DNA of 64,000 nucleotides from Rubrivirga marina (lineage in GTDB: Bacteria > Bacteroidota > Rhodothermia > Rhodothermales > Rubricoccaceae). The stretch lies in the NCBI RefSeq assembly GCF_002283365.1, contig NZ_MQWD01000001.1:3217280-3281279 (forward strand). The letters are read 5' to 3'. The position numbers and the translations under genes are program-made. The notes under the pieces were generated by a model. That model was not told the origin of the DNA, searched no databases, and saw only the letters and a list, made by a program, of their open reading frames with translations. Shown piece after piece: positions 61,426 to 64,000 of the stretch (position 1 is its first letter; each line of letters begins with the position of its first letter).

Positions 61426-62475
61426 CTACGCCAGCTGCTTCTTCAGGGACTGGATCGTCTCGACCGGCGTGGGGTCGACGCCCTTGAGCATCGCGAGCCA
61501 GAACGAGGCCGCGTCGCCGAGCTGGACGAGGCCGAGCGCGCGGTCGAGGCGGGAGTCCCCGCCGGACGCGATCTCGAGCCAGCCGCCGATCCGGGGCTCG
61601 ATCAGCTCTCGGGTGGCGGCGAACCGCTTGAGCACCTGGGCGTGGTCGTCCTCGTCCTTCAGCGCGACGACCCGCATCCGCGAGAGGATCTCTTCCGGGC
61701 CGGACTCGAACCCCATGATTTCGTTGTGGTCGAGTTCAGGGAGCACGTTGCCGACGGCCGGGTGCTTCGCGTTCTCGTGGATCTGTGTCCGCCACCGGAG
61801 CCCGACCGGCTCCAGCAGCCCCGTGCCGGTGTAGACCACGGGCAGCGCCCCGTCGAACGCCGCGGCGAGCGCGCGGGCCGGGTTCGACGCGTCGTCCTCG
61901 TCGTGGCGCGTGGCCCGCTGGCGGGCCGCGAGGAGCGCAGTCGCCATCTCGGCGTCGGAGAGCTCCGCCAGCCCGAGCGTCTGCGCGAGGCGGAGCACGA
62001 CGCCGAGCGAGAAGCCGAGCGCCGCGCGCGGCTGGAGGCCGCCCGGGATGAGGACGTGGTCGAGGCCGTCCGCCTCGGCGATTCCCTGGAGGGTCCCGCC
62101 GGACGTGATCGCGAGGCGGCGGGCGCCCCGCGCTCTGGCGTCGGCGAACGCGGCGAGCGTCTCCTCCGTCCCGCCCGAGTAGCTGGAGGCGATCACGAGC
62201 GTCCGCTCCCCCACCCAGCCCGGCAGCGCGTAGCCCCGGTTGACCACGAACGGGAGCGGCGACGTCGGCTCGACGATGCCACGCACGAGGTCACCGCCGA
62301 TGGCGGAGCCGCCCATCCCGCACAGGACGATCCCGTCGAGGTCCGACGGGTCGAGCTCGAAGTCGTCGGCGGCGCCGCCGCGGCGCCAGCCCTCGGCGAG
62401 GTGCTCGGGGAAGGCGCGGACGGCGCCGCGCATGTCGCCGGGGTCGAGATCGGCGTCGTAGAGGGTGTCGGCCAT
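61426..62475 (-). CDS. Bifunctional phosphoglucose/phosphomannose isomerase
   Basis: A 349-residue SIS-domain enzyme that interconverts glucose-6-P or mannose-6-P with fructose-6-P. First SIS motif is CGMGGSAIGGDLV, then ASSYSGGTEETLAAF; second domain has YTGTGLLEPVGLRWRTQIHE, NAKHPAV (with catalytic-type Glu/His) and LDHNEIMGF. The length and the short first domain fit the bifunctional archaeal/bacterial type, not classical Pgi. ATG at 62475 begins MADTLYDADLDPGDM. It lies 25 bases downstream of ptsI, so probably co-transcribed. Confidence 0.92.
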   Translation of the reverse strand: MADTLYDADLDPGDMRGAVRAFPEHLAEGWRRGGAADDFELDPSDLDGIVLCGMGGSAIGGDLVRGIVEPTSPLPFVVNRGYALPGWVGERTLVIASSYSGGTEETLAAFADARARGARRLAITSGGTLQGIAEADGLDHVLIPGGLQPRAALGFSLGVVLRLAQTLGLAELSDAEMATALLAARQRATRHDEDDASNPARALAAAFDGALPVVYTGTGLLEPVGLRWRTQIHENAKHPAVGNVLPELDHNEIMGFESGPEEILSRMRVVALKDEDDHAQVLKRFAATRELIEPRIGGWLEIASGGDSRLDRALGLVQLGDAASFWLAMLKGVDPTPVETIQSLKKQLA

Positions 62476-62500
62476 CAGGCGGTGTGGGATCGGGGGTGGG

Positions 62501-64000
62501 TCAGTCGGCCGGTTCGTCGGCCATCCGGTCGGCGATGCGACGGGCGAGGCCGCCGTCGGGCTCGTCGAGGCCGAGGAGCTCGGCGAGGTCCTGGTTGTGG
62601 CAGGCGAGGAAGTAGTCGAGCAGGCGGCGGACCGCATCGGCGTCGGGCTGGCGGAGCGCGCGGCGCGCGAGGTCCTCCGCCTCGTCCATCGTGAACGCCC
62701 GAACGACGCGCTTGACGAGCGTGAGGTAGGCCGGCGACGCGCTGAGCGTGTCGACGCCGAGGCCGACGAGGAGCGGCGTCACGCGCGGATCCGCGGCGAC
62801 CTCGCCGCACACGGAGACCGGGATGCCCGCCACCTTCGCCGCCTCGATCGTCTGCGCGATGAGGCCGAGCACGGCCGGGTGGAGCTCGCGGTAGAGGTCT
62901 GCGACGAGGTCGTTGCCGCGGTCGACCGCGAGCGTGAACTGTGTCAGGTCGTTCGTCCCGATCGAAAAGAAATCGACGTTGCGGGCGAACAGGCCTGCCT
63001 GGAGGGCCACGGACGGGACCTCGACCATGATGCCGATCGGAATGTCGGGCCGGTGCGGCAGGCCCTCGTCTCCTAGCTCGGCGCAGACGGCGCGGAACGC
63101 GCGGCGGAACGCGCGGACCTCCTCGATGCCGGACACCATCGGCAGGAGCACCTTGGGCGGGGCGTCATCGGGCGCGGCGGACGCGGCCCGGAGGACCGCC
63201 CGGAGCTGGGGCCGGAGGAGGTCGGGCTTGTCGAGCAGGATCCGCAGGCCTCGCCAGCCGAGAAACGGGTTCGCCTCGCGGCGGGACATCGGGAGCACCT
63301 TGTCGCCGCCGAGGTCGAGGAGACGGAACGTCACGGGGTGCGGCGCGGCGGCCACGACGGCGTCACGATACACCTCGTACTGCTGGTCCTCGTCGAGCGC
63401 GCGGCCCTGCGTGAGGAACAGCATCTCGGTCCGGAACAGCCCGACGCCCTCGGCGCCGTACTCGTGGAGAAGCGGGAATTCCTCCCGGAACTCGACGTTG
63501 GCCTGGAGCCCGACGGCGTGCCCGTCGCGGGTCTCCGACGGCGCCTCGCGCAGCGCGTCGCGGTCGGCCGTGATGACGTCGAACCGGGCCGCTTTGAGCT
63601 CGGCCCGCTCCAGCGTCTCGGCGCTCGGGTTGACGATGACCCGACCCGAGAACCCGTCGACGACCAGCATGTCGTCGGGCTGGACGTGCTCGGCGAGCCC
63701 GTGAAGGCTCACGACCGCCGGCACGCCGAGCGCGCGGGCCATGATCGAGACGTGGCTCGTCGGCCCGCCGAAGTCGAGGACGACGCCGAGCACGCCCCGA
63801 CGGCTGAACAGGAGGACGTCGGCCGCGGTCAGGTTCTCGGCCACGACCACCCGGTTCGGGTCGATCCTCGAGACCGCCCTCCCCTGCTGGAGGTTGCGGA
63901 GGACGCGGTTCTGGACGTCGAGAAAGTCGGCCGCACGCTCGCGGAGGGCCGCGTTCGGGCTGCCCTCCAGCCGGCGCCGGTGTTCTTGCAGCACGGTCTG
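62501..64000 (-). CDS. ptsI: Phosphoenolpyruvate-protein phosphotransferase (enzyme I), 5' end outside window
   Basis: About 499 residues of the C-terminal part; the frame is open to base 64000 and the N-terminal 75 or so residues are missing. The active-site swivel segment is DFGGPTSHVSIMARALGVPA (phosphorylated His). PEP-binding barrel motifs include GLFRTEMLFLTQGRALDEDQ, MLPMVSGI-type VLLPMVSGIEEV, FSIGTNDLTQFTLAVDRGND and VCGEVAADP. Transfers phosphate from PEP to HPr. No HPr or enzyme II is in the window. About 45 residues of helical tail follow the barrel. Confidence 0.96.
   Translation of the reverse strand, partial: QTVLQEHRRRLEGSPNAALRERAADFLDVQNRVLRNLQQGRAVSRIDPNRVVVAENLTAADVLLFSRRGVLGVVLDFGGPTSHVSIMARALGVPAVVSLHGLAEHVQPDDMLVVDGFSGRVIVNPSAETLERAELKAARFDVITADRDALREAPSETRDGHAVGLQANVEFREEFPLLHEYGAEGVGLFRTEMLFLTQGRALDEDQQYEVYRDAVVAAAPHPVTFRLLDLGGDKVLPMSRREANPFLGWRGLRILLDKPDLLRPQLRAVLRAASAAPDDAPPKVLLPMVSGIEEVRAFRRAFRAVCAELGDEGLPHRPDIPIGIMVEVPSVALQAGLFARNVDFFSIGTNDLTQFTLAVDRGNDLVADLYRELHPAVLGLIAQTIEAAKVAGIPVSVCGEVAADPRVTPLLVGLGVDTLSASPAYLTLVKRVVRAFTMDEAEDLARRALRQPDADAVRRLLDYFLACHNQDLAELLGLDEPDGGLARRIADRMADEPAD

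Overview
The window looks like a chromosomal segment of a high-G+C, Gram-negative member of the Bacteroidota/Rhodothermota, most likely a Rhodothermales relative of the Rubricoccaceae type. This rests on protein families typical of that group: a type IX secretion plug protein, DUF3078, DUF2911, a DUF6913-like protein, a short Hc1-type histone H1-like protein, DUF5117/5118 metalloproteases and bifunctional phosphoglucose/phosphomannose isomerase. The G+C is very high and GTG starts are common. No insertion sequence, prophage, CRISPR array or rRNA gene was seen. The genus is not proven.

Layout. 1-2.9 kb: end of spmA, spmB, an M14 peptidase-like gene, an unknown gene and a flavodoxin. 2.9-9.8 kb (minus): an envelope operon of DUF3078, a membrane peptidase with HExxH, the T9SS plug and a large DUF5117/5118 metalloprotease. 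9.9-10.1 kb: a histone H1-like gene with its own promoter and terminator. 10.2-24.6 kb: a divergent amino-acid kinase, dnaE, GH43, a sugar dehydrogenase, lipoproteins, DUF2911, a TerB-like gene, a BrkB-type membrane protein, an Smr protein, a class-I amidotransferase and a lytic transglycosylase. 24.6-30 kb (minus): cupredoxin, ppk1, dnaG and a MOSC protein. 30.1-34.4 kb: a small acidic ORF, egtB-egtD (ergothioneine), polyphosphate glucokinase and a GntR regulator. 34.5-42.6 kb (minus): a tightly coupled operon of a RodZ-like gene, ligA, DUF6913, a Na+/solute symporter and pgpH. Then come tRNA-Pro(GGG), a MerR regulator and an EamA transporter.

44.2-51.9 kb is the most distinctive part: a curli (functional amyloid) locus. 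It holds csgE, csgF, a csgG with a C-terminal barrel-like extension, and three secreted curlin-repeat proteins, one of them about 728 residues long with roughly 40 or more half-repeats. A CarboxypepD_reg-type lipoprotein follows. Two near-identical hairpins follow the first two curlin genes. E. coli-type csgD and csgC are not adjacent.

51.9-64 kb (minus): sbcC, cvpA-yqeY, an outer-membrane-type operon (peptidase/propeller/barrel protein, BamB-like propeller, PEGA protein), and ptsI (5' end outside the window) with pgi/pmi.

Functional links. Ppk1 makes polyphosphate and PpgK can spend it on glucose; pgi/pmi and PtsI touch the same sugar-phosphate pool. Ergothioneine and cupredoxin genes suggest redox defence. 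The large set of secreted proteases, lipoproteins and curli points to a surface-attached or biofilm lifestyle. Several candidate promoters share the form TTGnnn, 17-18 bases, then TAnnnT or close to it, rather than the classical Bacteroidetes TTTG/TAnnTTTG form. Gene starts were chosen by family alignment from memory, signal peptides and overlaps with neighbours; none was tested.
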